Of a DNA stretch of 64,000 nucleotides, positions 8,930 through 19,712 are shown piece after piece (within the stretch, counting starts at the first letter, position 1; the number at the start of each line of letters is the position of its first letter). The notes under the pieces are model-generated. The model was given only the letters and a program-made list of their open reading frames with translations, made no database searches and was not told the origin of the DNA. This DNA is from Tropicimonas sp. IMCC6043 (lineage in GTDB: Bacteria; Pseudomonadota; Alphaproteobacteria; Rhodobacterales; Rhodobacteraceae). The stretch lies in the NCBI RefSeq assembly GCF_004146235.1, contig NZ_SELO01000001.1, forward strand, positions 248,001 to 312,000, read 5' to 3'. The position numbers and the translations under genes are program-made.

Positions 8930-9736
8930 TCATTGGTAGTCCCAGTACCGCCGCCGCTCCTGCCACATCTTCTCGCCGATCATGCAGTCATAGGGGTCGC
9001 GCAGCAGCATTTGCGCCGGCCGCAGCGTTTCGGCGGGCGACTGTGAAGCCATTTCGAGCACCAGCTTGCGGCGCACGGCCTCCGCGAAATCCTGCCAGTC
9101 CAGCACCGGGACCACGAAGGCGCCCGGCCCGCCGATCACGCAAGTCTCGTAATAGATGTCGAGATGCTCGAGATGCCACTGGCTGCCCATGCCCTCGCGC
9201 GTAAGCAGCGGCAGGCCGTTGATCGTGATCCCCTCGGCCAGAACACGGTCGCGGGCGAAGGTCACCGGGCGTCCGTCGTTGTTGGGGCCGTCGCCCGAAA
9301 TGTCGATGACCTTGCGAAGACCGGCGTATTCGTTGTTTTCGATCATCTCGGCGCCGAAAAGCAGCGCCTCGGAGATCGAGGTGCGGCGCAGGGCCGGGTT
9401 GAAATTGGCGCTGAGCGTGTCGGCGAAGGCGGCGAGATCCTCGCGGGTCTCGAGCAGCCGCCAGTCGACGATGACCTGCTGCGTGCCAGCCCATTCGACA
9501 TAGCTGAGCGCGACACGCCCGAGCATGCCGGACTGGACGGCGGCATAGACCGCGTCGGTCTGAAGCGCCGCCGCATAGCCGAGGCGCTGGATCTCCAGCT
9601 CGTTCTCGGTCATCGAGCGCGACACGTCGACCATCAGCACCAGTTCGAGATCGACCTCGATCCCGTCCGCGTCGGCGTGTGCGGCGGCTATGGCGGCAAG
9701 GCCGGCCGCGGCAGTGATCGTGGCAAGATGATTCAT
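8930..9736 (-). CDS. Secreted DUF1194 (von Willebrand A-like) protein
   Basis: A 268-aa protein with an N-terminal signal peptide (MNHLATITAAAGLAAIAAAHADA) followed by a VWA-like fold: LELVLMVDVSRSMTENE carries a MIDAS-type DxSxS, and KVIDISGDGPNN is the second strand. These are hallmarks of DUF1194, whose function is unknown. A GTG start at 9793 would add a polar stretch ahead of the signal peptide, so the ATG is preferred although neither has a good Shine-Dalgarno. It converges on pcaB with a 10-base gap. Confidence 0.82.
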   Translation of the reverse strand: MNHLATITAAAGLAAIAAAHADADGIEVDLELVLMVDVSRSMTENELEIQRLGYAAALQTDAVYAAVQSGMLGRVALSYVEWAGTQQVIVDWRLLETREDLAAFADTLSANFNPALRRTSISEALLFGAEMIENNEYAGLRKVIDISGDGPNNDGRPVTFARDRVLAEGITINGLPLLTREGMGSQWHLEHLDIYYETCVIGGPGAFVVPVLDWQDFAEAVRRKLVLEMASQSPAETLRPAQMLLRDPYDCMIGEKMWQERRRYWDYQ

Positions 9737-9902
9737 GAAAGGAGGATGCCCGACAGGCCACCCCGCCGTCCAATCACAACGGGTTTTGCTCACGCCGCTG
9801 CCGGCAGTAGACAGATCGGATAAACGAATACTAAGATCATTATACGTTTATGTCTCGACATGAACGCAACAAGAAACAATCGAACGACCAAAGGGGGGGA
9901 CA

Positions 9903-10994
9903 GTGATCGAATCCTTGAAAGAGGCGGTGGTGGAGTCCGCCGCATTCTATGTCGGCTGGGGGGGCTTGCTGCTCGGCATCGTTTTCGGGTTCATCGTTTA
10001 CCGGACCAATTTCTGTACGATGGGGTCGATCTCCGACATCCTGTCTTTCGGCGACCGCAATCGCTTCCGCGCCTGGCTCTTGGCCATCGCGGTGGCAATC
10101 CTTGGCGTGCTGCTGCTGGAGGGCATCGGCGTGGCCGACGTCTCGCTCTCGATGTATCAGACTCCCACTCTGGCCTGGGGCGCCAACGCAGTTGGCGGGC
10201 TCATCTTCGGCTTCGGAATGGTGTTCTCGGGCGGCTGCATCAGCCGCAACCTCGTGCGCGCCGGCGGCGGTGACCTACGCTCGATCGTGGTGCTGCTGAT
10301 CACCGGCATCTTCGGCTACATGACCATCGGCGGCCTGCTCGGCCCACTGCGGGTGGCGCTCTTCACGCCACTCGAAACCGACCTCTCTGCATCCGGGATG
10401 GAGACGCAGCGGCTTGGGGAGGCGCTCGCGACCGCCTCCGGCATGTCGGCCGGGTTTGCCACGCTTCTGACCGCGCTGGTCGTCGCCGGCCTGCTGCTCG
10501 CCTATTGTTTCAAGGACCCTGCGTTCCGCGCGTCGCGCCGCAACCTGATTGCGGGCATCGGCATCGGGCTCTGCGTTGTCGTCGGCTGGGCGCTGACCGG
10601 GCTTGCCTATGACGAGTTTGCCGACAATCCGACCCTGATCTCGCTGAGCTATGTCCGGCCGGTGGGCGATTCCATCGACTACGTCATGCGCTTCACCGCG
10701 CTCGGCGCACCGGGCTTCGGCATCGTGACGGTGGCCGGGGCATTGATTGGCGGCTTCCTCGGGGCGGTGTCGATGGGGCGGCTGCACCTCACCACCTTTG
10801 CCGACCAGGCGGATTCGATCCGCAACATGTTCGGCGCGGCGCTTATGGGGATCGGCGGGGTTCTCGCGCTCGGTTGCACCGTGGGTCAGGGGCTCACGGG
10901 GATCTCGACGCTGGCCATCGGATCGGTCATCACCTTCCTCTGCATCGTCCTCGGCGGTGCAATCGGGGTGAAGACGATGGAAGCCATCGCCTGA
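9903..10994 (+). CDS. YeeE/YedE-family transporter (TsuA-like thiosulfate uptake)
   Basis: A 363-aa polytopic membrane protein of the YeeE/YedE (sulphur transport) family. Its cysteines C38 (NFCTMG), C112 (SGGCISRN) and C325 (LGCTVGQG) correspond to the three conserved cysteines proposed to pass thiosulfate through TsuA. GTG start is preceded by AAAGGGGGGA. It stands alone, divergent from the DUF1194 gene, but lies a few kb from the soe/dsr genes, so import of thiosulfate or another sulfur species for oxidation or assimilation is a reasonable inference. The substrate is not proven. Confidence 0.85.
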   Translation: MIESLKEAVVESAAFYVGWGGLLLGIVFGFIVYRTNFCTMGSISDILSFGDRNRFRAWLLAIAVAILGVLLLEGIGVADVSLSMYQTPTLAWGANAVGGLIFGFGMVFSGGCISRNLVRAGGGDLRSIVVLLITGIFGYMTIGGLLGPLRVALFTPLETDLSASGMETQRLGEALATASGMSAGFATLLTALVVAGLLLAYCFKDPAFRASRRNLIAGIGIGLCVVVGWALTGLAYDEFADNPTLISLSYVRPVGDSIDYVMRFTALGAPGFGIVTVAGALIGGFLGAVSMGRLHLTTFADQADSIRNMFGAALMGIGGVLALGCTVGQGLTGISTLAIGSVITFLCIVLGGAIGVKTMEAIA

Positions 10995-11179
10995 GCGGAG
11001 GTGCACCCGCGGCACGCCCGCTGTGGGGCACCGGCGCTCCAATGAAGGGCGTGCAGTCGCGTCCTTGTCTCCGTCCAGGGGCGCCACGCCTTGTTCAGTG
11101 CCGCTGAAGCCACCCGTCATGTGCTGGCAGGGACGTCTGGAACCAAACCCGGTTCTGACAGGCGTCCAACACGGCCCGC

Positions 11180-11237
11180 GGGAGCCGGGACCGACGTCCC
11201 ACATACGGGGCCCTGCCCCGGCTCCCTGACGATTTTT
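11180..11237 (+). terminator. Candidate intrinsic terminator downstream of the YeeE/YedE gene
   Basis: A perfect 10-bp inverted repeat (GGGAGCCGGG 11180-11189, complement 11217-11226) is followed 6 bases later by TTTTT (11233-11237). The 27-base loop is longer than usual. The remaining bases of the 10995-11351 gap show no gene. Confidence 0.45.
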
Positions 11238-11351
11238 CGGCGTGCCGAGGTCCGTCCCTGAGCCGTGTCAAGGCGGAGGTCCGGCCATCAGACTACCATG
11301 GCACCCGTGTCAAATGGACCGGGGCGCCCGGTTAGCCATGTGCGAGGACCG

Positions 11352-14066
11352 ATGCCGGACGAGGCTGTTCCCGCCTTCCACGCGAACACCGTGGGGACTG
11401 TGCTCGACACCCTTCGGACGACGGCCGACGGGCTCGACAGCGCAGAGGCTGCGCGCCGCCTCGCGGCGCACGGCCCCAACCGCCTCCCCGACCCTCCCCG
11501 GCGCCATGCCGCCTTTCGCCTGCTCGCGCAGTTGCGGAGCGTCCTGATCTATGTCCTGATCGGCGCGGCTGCGGTCACGGCGGCGCTTCAGCACTGGGTG
11601 GATACCGGAGTCATCCTAGCGGTGGTCTGGGTCAACGCGATCATCGGATTCCTTCAGGAAGGCCGGGCAGAGAACGCGATGGACGCGATCCGGGGCATGC
11701 TGGCGCTCCACTCGTCGATGCTGCGCGACGGGCGGCGGACCAGCCTCGACGCGGCGGAGCTGGTGCCGGGCGATATCGTCCTTCTCGGCCCGGGCGACCG
11801 CGTTCCGGCCGACCTGCGACTGATCGAGGCGCGCGGCCTGCGTGTAGAGGAGGCGATCCTGACCGGGGAGTCGGTTCCCGTCGACAAGGGCATCGCCCCG
11901 GTCGCGCAGGAGGCGGATCTCGGCGAACGCCGCTCGATGATGTATTCCGGCACGCTGGTCGGCGCGGGTACCGGCCGCGGCGTGGTCGTCGCGACCGGGC
12001 CGGACACCGAGATCGGCCGGATCAGCGGAATGCTGTCGGAGGTCGAGACCCTGACCACGCCGCTGGTCCGCCAGATGGATGTCTTCGCCAGGTGGCTGAC
12101 CCTCTTCATCCTGCTGGTGGCCGCGACCCTGCTTGCCTACGGATATTTCGTCGGCAAGCTCGAATTTGCGGACCTGTTCATGGCCGTTGTCGGCCTCTCG
12201 GTCGCAGCGATTCCCGAGGGGCTGCCGGCCGTCCTCACGATCACGCTCGCGGTCGGCGTGCAGGCGATGGCGCGGCGCAATGCGATCGTTCGGAGGCTGC
12301 CGGCGATCGAGACGCTCGGCGCGGTGTCGGTGATCTGTTCGGACAAGACCGGCACGCTCACCCGCAACGAGATGATGGCGACCACACTGGCTGCAGCGGG
12401 GCATCTCTATTCGGTCGCCGGCCGCGGCTACGCGCCCGAGGGGGCCGTCACATGGCGCGAGGCCGACGCGCATCCGGACGAACACGCGGTGCTGACGGAG
12501 TTCGCCCGGGCCGCCGGGCTCTGCAACGACGCGACGCTGAACGGTGCGCCGGACGGCTGGCACGTCGAAGGCGACCCGATGGAGGGGGCGCTTGTCGCGC
12601 TGGCCGGCAAGATCACCCGGGAAGGCGCAGACCCGTTCCGCCAGTGGCGGCGAACCGACGCGATCGCCTTCGACTCGGCACATCGCTACATGGCGACGCT
12701 GCATCACGACCACGAGGGACACGCCCGCATTCACGCCAAGGGCGCTCCCGAGAGAATTCTGGCGATGTGCGCCGATCAGCGCGCGCCCGATGGCGGCACG
12801 GAGCCGCTGGACAGCGCGTATTGGCACGGGATGGTCGAGGACCTCGCCGCGGAGGGCCAGCGGGTCATCGCCGTGGCGGTCCGGTCCGTGCCGCCGGATC
12901 ACGTCGTCCTGAACTCATCCGATCTCGACGAAACCCTCACCTTGATCGGGTTGATCGGACTGATAGACCCGCCGCGGGACGAGGCCATCGCAGCGGTGGC
13001 AGAGTGCAACGCGGCCGGCATCCGCGTGAAGATGGTCACCGGCGACCACGCCGCCACGGCGCAGGCAATCGCCGAGCGGATCGGGCTCAGAGCCACGCAA
13101 CAGGTGCTGACCGGCAACGACATCGAGGCGATGGACGATGCCGCCTTCGCCGAAGCCGCGGTGACGACAGACATCTTCGCCCGCACCTCTCCGGCGCACA
13201 AACTGCGCCTGGTGATGGCGCTTCAGGCGCACGGCCTGACCGTCGCCATGACCGGCGACGGGGTCAATGACGCCCCGGCGCTGAAGCGCGCCGATGCGGG
13301 GATCGCCATGGGACAGAAGGGCAGCGAGGCCGCCAAGGACGCGGCGGAATTCGTGCTGGCGGACGACAATTTCGCTTCGATAGTCGCGGCCGTGCGCGAG
13401 GGGCGCACGGTCTACGACAACATCACCAAGGTCATCAGCTGGACACTGCCGACCAATGCCAGCGAAGGGCTCACCATCGTGCTGGCGCTCTTTGCCGGAA
13501 TGGCGCTGCCGATCACCGCCGTGCAGATCCTCTGGGTGAACCTGATCACCGCCGTCACGCTCGGACTGGCGCTCGCCTTCGAACCGGCCGAGGCGGGCAC
13601 GATGCGCCGTCCGCCGCGGCCACGCGATGCGCCCGTGCTGACCGGCGCGCTGGCCTGGCAGATCGTCTTCGCCTCGACGCTGTTTCTCTGCGCCGTCTTC
13701 GGGATCTTCTTCTACGCGAGCGGCGCCGGCTATTCGCTCGAGCTGGCGCGGACGATGGCGATGAACATGCTGGTGGTTCTGGAGATCGCCTATCTCTTCT
13801 ACATCCGCCATCTCCACGGCACGTCAATGACCTGGAAAGCGGCCCGGGGCACGCCGGTCCTCTGGGCCTGCCTGTTGACGGTCACCGCGGCGCAATTTGC
13901 GCTGACCTACCTGCCACCGCTTCAAGCCGCCTTCGGGACGGCTGCGGTCCCTCTGTTGGACGGTCTTCTGATCGTCGGCATCGGCGCGCTGGTCCTCGCA
14001 TTTCTGGAGATCGAGAAGCAGATGCGCCTCGTCCTCTCGCGCGGCAGGCAGGCCGGCGAGGCGTGA
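11352..14066 (+). CDS. P-type (P2-like) cation-transporting ATPase
   Basis: This 904-aa ATPase has an N-terminal cation-ATPase domain, an actuator motif ([10 protein letters not shown]), the M4 motif IPEGLP, the phosphorylation site SDKTGTLT (Asp331), [10 protein letters not shown], and the hinge [22 protein letters not shown]. The M4-M6 region resembles SERCA/PMR1 pumps: IPEGLP in M4 and NASEG in M5. M6 reads WVNLITAVT, so the Asp of the calcium site is missing and the ion cannot be assigned. The start ATG has GAGGA upstream; earlier starts read through low-quality sequence. Neighbouring genes do not indicate a substrate. Confidence 0.9.
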   Translation: MPDEAVPAFHANTVGTVLDTLRTTADGLDSAEAARRLAAHGPNRLPDPPRRHAAFRLLAQLRSVLIYVLIGAAAVTAALQHWVDTGVILAVVWVNAIIGFLQEGRAENAMDAIRGMLALHSSMLRDGRRTSLDAAELVPGDIVLLGPGDRVPADLRLIEARGLRVEEAILTGESVPVDKGIAPVAQEADLGERRSMMYSGTLVGAGTGRGVVVATGPDTEIGRISGMLSEVETLTTPLVRQMDVFARWLTLFILLVAATLLAYGYFVGKLEFADLFMAVVGLSVAAIPEGLPAVLTITLAVGVQAMARRNAIVRRLPAIETLGAVSVICSDKTGTLTRNEMMATTLAAAGHLYSVAGRGYAPEGAVTWREADAHPDEHAVLTEFARAAGLCNDATLNGAPDGWHVEGDPMEGALVALAGKITREGADPFRQWRRTDAIAFDSAHRYMATLHHDHEGHARIHAKGAPERILAMCADQRAPDGGTEPLDSAYWHGMVEDLAAEGQRVIAVAVRSVPPDHVVLNSSDLDETLTLIGLIGLIDPPRDEAIAAVAECNAAGIRVKMVTGDHAATAQAIAERIGLRATQQVLTGNDIEAMDDAAFAEAAVTTDIFARTSPAHKLRLVMALQAHGLTVAMTGDGVNDAPALKRADAGIAMGQKGSEAAKDAAEFVLADDNFASIVAAVREGRTVYDNITKVISWTLPTNASEGLTIVLALFAGMALPITAVQILWVNLITAVTLGLALAFEPAEAGTMRRPPRPRDAPVLTGALAWQIVFASTLFLCAVFGIFFYASGAGYSLELARTMAMNMLVVLEIAYLFYIRHLHGTSMTWKAARGTPVLWACLLTVTAAQFALTYLPPLQAAFGTAAVPLLDGLLIVGIGALVLAFLEIEKQMRLVLSRGRQAGEA

Positions 14067-14067
14067 G

Positions 14068-14083
14068 CCGGCCACGGGGCCGG
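14068..14083. terminator. Hairpin between convergent ATPase and mrp genes
   Basis: CCGGCC (14068-14073), a four-base loop and GGCCGG (14078-14083) sit in the 34-base gap between two convergent genes, a usual place for a bidirectional terminator. No U-tract is present. Confidence 0.35.
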
Positions 14084-14100
14084 TCGCCCGTGTGCCGCGG

Positions 14101-15204
14101 TCAGTCCTCGTCTTCCTCGGGGAAGAGCCGCGTCGCCACCTTCAGCGCGATATCGCGATAATGCTTGGCGTGCAGGCTGTCGGGCTCGGACATCACCACC
14201 GGCGTGCCGGCATCCGAATGCTCGCGGATCGACATGTGAAGCGGGATCGCACCGAGGAAGGGCACGCCGAGTCGCTTTGCGTCTTCCTCGGCGCCGCCGC
14301 GGCCGAAAATATCCGAGGGCTTGCCGCAATGCGGGCAAATGAAAGTCGACATGTTCTCGACGATGCCGAAGATCGGCACATCGACCTTCTTGAACATCTT
14401 CAGACCCTTGCGGGCATCGATGAGGGCGAGGTCCTGCGGCGTCGAGACGATGACCGCACCCTGGAGCGGCACCTGCTGGGCCATGGTAAGCTGCGCGTCG
14501 CCGGTACCCGGCGGCATGTCGAGCACCATCACGTCAAGCTCGCCCCAGTCGACTTCGCGGGTCATCTGCATCAGCGCCGTCACCACCATCGGCCCGCGCC
14601 AGATCACCGGGTTGTCCTCCTCCATGAGGAACCCCATCGACATCACCTTCAGCCCGTATTTCTCTACCGGCCGGATGCGCTCGTCCTCGATCTCCGGGCG
14701 CTCGTGGATGTCGAGCAGCCGCGGCATCGACGGCCCGTAGATATCGGCGTCCAGAAGGCCGACCTTCAGGCCGAGCCCGCGCAACGCGAGGGCGAGGTTG
14801 ACCGAGGTGGTGGACTTGCCGACACCTCCCTTGCCGGAGGCCACCGCGACAATGGTCTTCACGCCCGGAACGGCGGCGGAATGCGGACGCATGTCGCGGC
14901 CGGGCGCCTCGGTCGGGCGTTTCCGGAGCTTCGGCGGCTCGGGCGGCGGCGGCGGCGCGGCGCGCTCGGAGGTCAGAACGACGAGGAGCTTCTCGACGCC
15001 CTCGAGTCCCGACAGCCGCTCCTCGATGAGCCGCTGAGTCTCCGCGATGTCGCCGGCGAAATCCTCGGGCACGTTGACCGGCACGAGAACCTTGCCGTCC
15101 TCGGCCGAGACCTGTTCGGGACGGACCATGCCGGAGGTCAGAAGGTCCGTGCGCAGCCCGGGCGGCGTGATCAGCGACAGGCGCGCCAGGATGACTTTTT
15201 TCAT
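14101..15204 (-). CDS. apbC: Mrp/ApbC (NBP35-like) iron-sulfur cluster carrier ATPase
   Basis: A 367-aa P-loop ATPase with the deviant Walker A SGKGGVGKST near residues 123-132, DADIYGPS, the DMPPGTGDAQLT block and the cluster-binding pair CPHCG near 285-289. The N-terminal region occupies the place of the usual DUF59-like domain and is joined by a proline-rich linker near 80-95. It likely assembles or delivers [4Fe-4S] clusters. It is the last gene of the leftward cysG-soeABC set, 32 bases after soeC, so it probably serves the iron-sulfur-rich Soe and Dsr proteins. Confidence 0.88.
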   Translation of the reverse strand: MKKVILARLSLITPPGLRTDLLTSGMVRPEQVSAEDGKVLVPVNVPEDFAGDIAETQRLIEERLSGLEGVEKLLVVLTSERAAPPPPPEPPKLRKRPTEAPGRDMRPHSAAVPGVKTIVAVASGKGGVGKSTTSVNLALALRGLGLKVGLLDADIYGPSMPRLLDIHERPEIEDERIRPVEKYGLKVMSMGFLMEEDNPVIWRGPMVVTALMQMTREVDWGELDVMVLDMPPGTGDAQLTMAQQVPLQGAVIVSTPQDLALIDARKGLKMFKKVDVPIFGIVENMSTFICPHCGKPSDIFGRGGAEEDAKRLGVPFLGAIPLHMSIREHSDAGTPVVMSEPDSLHAKHYRDIALKVATRLFPEEDED

Positions 15205-15236
15205 GGAATTCTTTCCCTGTTGGGCCGTTTGCCGGC

Positions 15237-16108
15237 CTATTTTCCGTAGTAGAGCGAGACCACGTGCTGCGCCTCGGCAAAGAACAGCCAGCGCGCGGCG
15301 AAGACGCCCGTGAGATGCAGGAGCACGGCGAGGCCGATCGCGACGAGGTTATTGGGCGCCAACAGCACGATCAGCAGCGGCAGCACCACCGCCAGCACGA
15401 GGCCGACGACCCTGAGCTTGGCCGCGTGCTTGCGTCCGACGTCAAAGGCCATCTCCCTGAGCAGGTAGTTGCCGCCCGAATGCGGCGGTTCGAGCAGGCG
15501 CACCCGGCCAATGGCGCCGAGGCCGGTGGCGGTCTCAAGGGTCGCGCCGGAGGCGGCAAAGCGCCCGTCGCCGATGTGCCAGGCAGCGAGCTGGGTTCCG
15601 CCGAGCAGCACCAGCAGAACACCTGCCGCGGTGGACTGGCCGGCCAGCAGCGCCCCGCCGGCGAGCGCGTAAGCGACAAACAGCACCGGCGTGAGCGGTT
15701 GGGACCAGCGCGGGACCGTCTTGAGCTGAGTGTAGATCATCGACGTGCTGAAGACGGTGGCGAGACAGAGCACCGCGCCAAGCAGCCCGAGCCAGCCGGG
15801 CGCGCCGCCGAGGAAGATCCGACCGAAGGCGAAGGGCGCGACCGTCAGCAGCGCGGCGACCGAGATCACCGCCTCGCGGCTGAGCCAGCTCGTGCGCCAC
15901 TGGCTGAAGGCGCGCGGCGCGTTCTTCGGATTGCCAAGATGGAAGGCCGACGCCAGCAGGCCGCCGACCGCGAGCGCGTAGGCCAGGAAATACATTCCGA
16001 AGGCTGCCCAGCCCAGGACATCGGGCTGTCCCAGCCCGAGCCATGTCAAAAGGCCGAAGCCGAGGCCGGAAAGCGCGGTGAACACGATAACGGAAGGAGC
16101 GGGATGCA

Positions 16109-16109
<1 letters not shown>
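15237..16109 (-). CDS. soeC: Sulfite dehydrogenase (quinone) membrane anchor SoeC
   Basis: A 290-aa integral membrane protein of the DMSO reductase anchor (DmsC) family, starting MHPAPSVIVFTALSGLG with roughly eight hydrophobic helices. It anchors SoeAB on the cytoplasmic side of the membrane and passes electrons to quinone. The start codon shares one base with the soeB stop. Assignment to Soe rather than Dms or Phs depends on SoeA lacking a Tat signal and on the siroheme/dsr context. Confidence 0.87.
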
Positions 16110-16842
<733 letters not shown>

Positions 16843-16846
<4 letters not shown>

Positions 16847-19659
16847 TTGAACCCCTCCCCGTAGGCGACATCCGCGGGACCGCGGCCCACCGGCGATGCC
16901 TGAGCCTCGTGCGCGGGTTCGGACGGGCCGTCCGGCGGCACGCGGCGGATCTTCACCCGGAGGTCGAACCAGGCGGCCTGGCCGGTGATCGGATCCGAAT
17001 TGGCCCAGCGACGGCCATCGCCCTTCGGCGGCAGCAGCTCGTGGATCAGGTGATTTAGGAGAAACCCCTTTTCGGCTTCCGGCGCAGCCTCGTCGAGCGC
17101 CCAGGCGCCGCGCCGCTTGCCGATGGCGTTCCAGGTCCAGATCGTCTCCGCGTTGAGCGCGTCCATCCGCGCCACCGGCACCTTGATCCGGCCGTGGGGC
17201 GATGTGACTTCGGCCCAGTCGCCATCTTCGAAGCCCTCGGCCTCCCAGATCCCGCCGGGAATGTAGAGCCGGTTGACGTTCGTGATCTGCCGCAGCCAGG
17301 CATTCTGCGAGCCCCAGGAGTGATACATGTGCATCGGTCGCTGAGTCAGCGCGTGGATCGGGTATTCCGCCTTGTCGACGGCGGCCTCCTCGAAGGGTTC
17401 GTACCAGACCGGCAGCGGCGTGCAGGTCGCCTTGACCCGGTCGCGCAGATGCTCGGGCGGCTGGCAGGCGCCGTGGCCCTCGGCGGCGCGCTGGAGCTTG
17501 CGGAGAGGCTCCACGTAAAGATTAAAGACGTAGGGCAACGGCTTGTCGAACAAGCCGATTTTCACGGCCCAGTCCTGATACCCCTGGTTCCAGGGCTTGT
17601 AGAACTGCGCCTCTTCCGGGATGTGGCCGATCCAGAATCCGCCATTCTCGATATAGCGCTGGAGCTGGTTCGGGTTGGGCGCACCTCTGCCCTCGCTTTC
17701 GCCGTCCTCGCCGCGCCAGCCGGCCAAAGGGCCTATTCCGGGGCGGCGCTCGTGCCGGACCATGTAGTCCGCGTAGTCGGCATATTTCTGGCTGCCATCC
17801 TCATTGACGAACCCTGGCAGGCCGAGCCGCGCGCCGAGATCGACGAGCGCGGACTGGAAGCCCTTCACATCACGATCGGGCTCCTGAACCGGCCAGCGGA
17901 TCGCGTCGGCCGCCGCCTCGGCTTCGCAGATCGGCCGGTCGAGCAGCGAGATGCAGTCGTGCCGCTCGAGATAGGTCGTGTCGGGCAGGATCAGGTCTGC
18001 GAAGGCCACCATCTCGGAGCTGTAGGCGTCCGAATAGAGGATATGGGGGATGACATACTCGCCGTTTTCGTCCCGGTCGGTCAGCATCTTCATGACCTCG
18101 GACGTGTTCATCGACGAGTTCCACGCCATGTTGGCCATGTACATGAAGAGCGTGTCGATCTTGTACGGGTCGCCGGCGTGCGCGTTGGAGATCACCATGT
18201 GCATCAGCCCGTGGACCGAGAACGGGTTCTCCCAGGTGAACGCCTTGTCGATCCGGAGCGGCAGGCCGTTCTCGCAGATTTGCAGGTCCTCCGGCCCCAT
18301 CGGGAAGCCGAGATGCGGACCGGCGAGCGGCTGGCCGGGACGACCGACGGCATTGGGCTTCGGGTGCGCCTCGGGGGGCTTGGGATAGGGCGGCTTGAAG
18401 CGGAAGCCGCCGGGCACTTCGACGGACCCCAGCAAGATTTGAAGGATATGCAGCGCTCGGCAGGTCTGGAAGCCGTTGGAATGGGCCGAGATTCCGCGCA
18501 TCGCGTGGAAGCTCACCGGGCGGCCAACCATGGTCTCGTGGCGCTGGCCCTTCCAGTCCGTCCAGGGCTGGTCGAGCACGATCTCCTCCTCGAAGGCGAC
18601 GCGGGCAAGCTCGGCGGCGGTGGCGCGGATCCGCTCGGGCGTGATCCCGCAGCGGTCCGCGACCGCCTCGGGCGCGTATTGCGGGTCGAGAAACGCCTCG
18701 GCCATCGCCTGCATCACCGTCCGGTAGGTCTTCCCCTGCCGCTCGAGGCCGTTGGTCAGGTCGGGAAGCGCGCCAGGCGTGTCGAAGCGCACGGCGTCGC
18801 CGGTCGCCCTGTCGACCACCAGTGGAACACCCTCCTCGTTGCGCAGGAAGAGCCCGTCCTCGTCGAGCAGGAAGCCGGCATTGGTGTAGCGCGCGAGATA
18901 GCCTGCATCGACCTTGCCCGCCCGCATCAGCTCGTGGATGAGCGACAGGATGAAGAGTCCGTCCGTGCCCGGCGTGATTCCGATCCATTCGTCGGCCACG
19001 GCATTGTAGCCCGAGCGGATCGGGTTCACCCCGATCACCTTTCCGCCACGCCCCTTGAGCTTGCCGATGCCGGCCTTGATCGGGTTGGAATCATGGTCCT
19101 CGGCGACGCCAAAGATCATGATGAGCCTGGTGCGGTCCCAGTCCGGCTGGCCGAACTCCCAGAACGCCCCGCCCATCGTGTAGATGCCGGCCGCGGCCAT
19201 GTTGACCGAGCAGAAGCCGCCATGCGCGGCGTAGTTCGGCGTGCCATAGGCCTGCGCCCAGAAGGACGTGAAGCTCTGGCTCTGGTCACGGCCGGTGAAG
19301 AAGGCGAGCTTCTTCGGGTCGGTCTCGCGGATCGGCTTCAGCCAGCTCACCGCGATCTCGTAGGCCTCCTCCCAGGAGATTTCCTCGAATTCGCCCGAGC
19401 CGCGCGGGCCCACTCGTTTCAGCGGCGCGCGCAGACGGGCGGGCGAGTAGTGCTGCATGATGCCCGCCGAACCCTTGGCGCACAGCACGCCCTTGTTCAC
19501 CGGGTGGTCGCGATTGCCCTCGATATACTTCACCTTGCCGTCCTGCATGTGGACGTTGATCCCGCAGCGGCAGGCGCACATGTAGCAGGTGGTCTTCCGG
19601 ATCTCGTCGGAGACCTTCGGAGAGGGCTGCGCCTCTATTCTACTCGTCATTTCAGTCAC
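16843..19659 (-). CDS. soeA: Sulfite dehydrogenase (quinone) molybdopterin subunit SoeA
   Basis: A 938-aa molybdopterin oxidoreductase of the DMSO reductase superfamily. The N-terminal [4Fe-4S] motif has C25, C28, C32 and C60 (CYMCACRCG, then VLCAKG). The middle contains FFTGRDQSQ and the C-terminus has a molydop-binding domain (GRIKVPVARMD). No Tat signal is present, consistent with the cytoplasmic SoeA that oxidises sulfite produced by Dsr. GTG at 19659 is chosen because GGGAGG lies seven bases upstream; an ATG nine bases inside is the alternative. It follows cysG by 53 bases. A related polysulfide or thiosulfate reductase is possible but usually exported. Confidence 0.88.
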
Positions 19660-19712
19660 TTGGTGTCCTCCCGTCACACGCAACCCAAAAATCGCGCCCT
19701 ATCTTTCTGATT

